Positions 63,967 through 64,000 of a stretch of DNA of 64,000 nucleotides are shown one piece after another; positions within the stretch are counted from its first letter, which is position 1, and every line of letters begins with the position of its first letter. The DNA comes from Planktothrix sp. FACHB-1365 (GTDB lineage Bacteria; Cyanobacteriota; Cyanobacteriia; Cyanobacteriales; Microcoleaceae): NCBI RefSeq assembly GCF_014697575.1, contig NZ_JACJSC010000006.1:1-64000 (forward strand), read 5' to 3'. A program made the translations under genes and the position numbers. Below the pieces are notes generated by a model, which saw nothing but the letters and a program-made list of their open reading frames with translations, ran no database searches and was not told where the DNA came from.

Positions 63967-64000
63967 ATCCCTCTAAAATATTAACATAAAATATGACTCA

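Noticed and set aside
1-64000. tRNA, rRNA and riboswitch genes
   Set aside because: None could be recognised by eye on either strand; a covariance-model scan would be needed to exclude them.

Overview
The window is chromosomal DNA of a filamentous cyanobacterium. The evidence is the cytochrome b6f genes petB and petD, a CtpA-type D1 processing protease, a PEP-CTERM protein, a BioU-like biotin enzyme, many GCGATCGC octamers (HIP1), several GAF/adenylate-cyclase proteins of the Anabaena CyaB type, and many dispersed palindromic repeats. Gene style and repeat families suggest an Oscillatoriales organism close to Planktothrix; that placement is inference.

Layout. 1-1841 is the 5' part of a group II intron (minus strand, running off the window) inserted 5 nt after the stop of a family-4 glycosyltransferase. 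3283-9490 is core genome: petD, petB, remnants of small IS200/IS605-like elements, ctpA, a disulfide-less lipoamide-dehydrogenase relative, a pentapeptide-repeat lipoprotein and a HAD phosphatase. 9495-16015 (minus) is a tightly coupled defence operon: HsdM, VapB-like antitoxin, PIN toxin, HsdS, an ABC/OLD-like ATPase and an HNH protein. It has no HsdR, and the last two genes resemble a Septu/PtuAB pair. 16073-24963 holds signalling genes (response regulator-adenylate cyclase, MHYT hybrid kinase, a two-component pair) and ureE. 25201-28990 holds hypotheticals, BioU and a DUF3122 protein.

29004-37025 is the most novel block. A minus-strand operon of unrecognised proteins (86 aa, 231 aa, 121 aa, then two paralogous coiled-coil proteins and a small acidic protein) faces a divergent XRE regulator and ImmA/IrrE-type metallopeptidase. 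A candidate promoter overlaps TTGAC/GTCAA half-sites. The 231-aa gene is split by a complete 2425-nt group II intron; removing it exactly from GTGCG to AAC restores the reading frame.

37117-50464 has HicB-like and DUF2281-like genes, a peptidoglycan-binding protein, a Tat-exported DUF1501 protein, a GHL10 glycosidase-like protein, a GAF-GAF-PAS adenylate cyclase, a STAND-ATPase/cyclase fusion, a secreted MVL-type lectin and a STAND-ATPase with about four GAF domains. 50524-59706 is a type III-B (Cmr) CRISPR locus. A fused Cmr6/Cmr1-like RAMP is followed by 16 full repeats, then (minus) Cmr5, Cmr4, Cmr3, Cas10 without HD and a CARF-HEPN-like effector. Cas1, Cas2 and Cas6 are absent. The locus is bracketed by two 87-bp copies (5 mismatches) of the 3' end of the adjacent GAF gene. 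The window ends with a PEP-CTERM protein, an MlaF-like ATPase and a YvcK-family protein.
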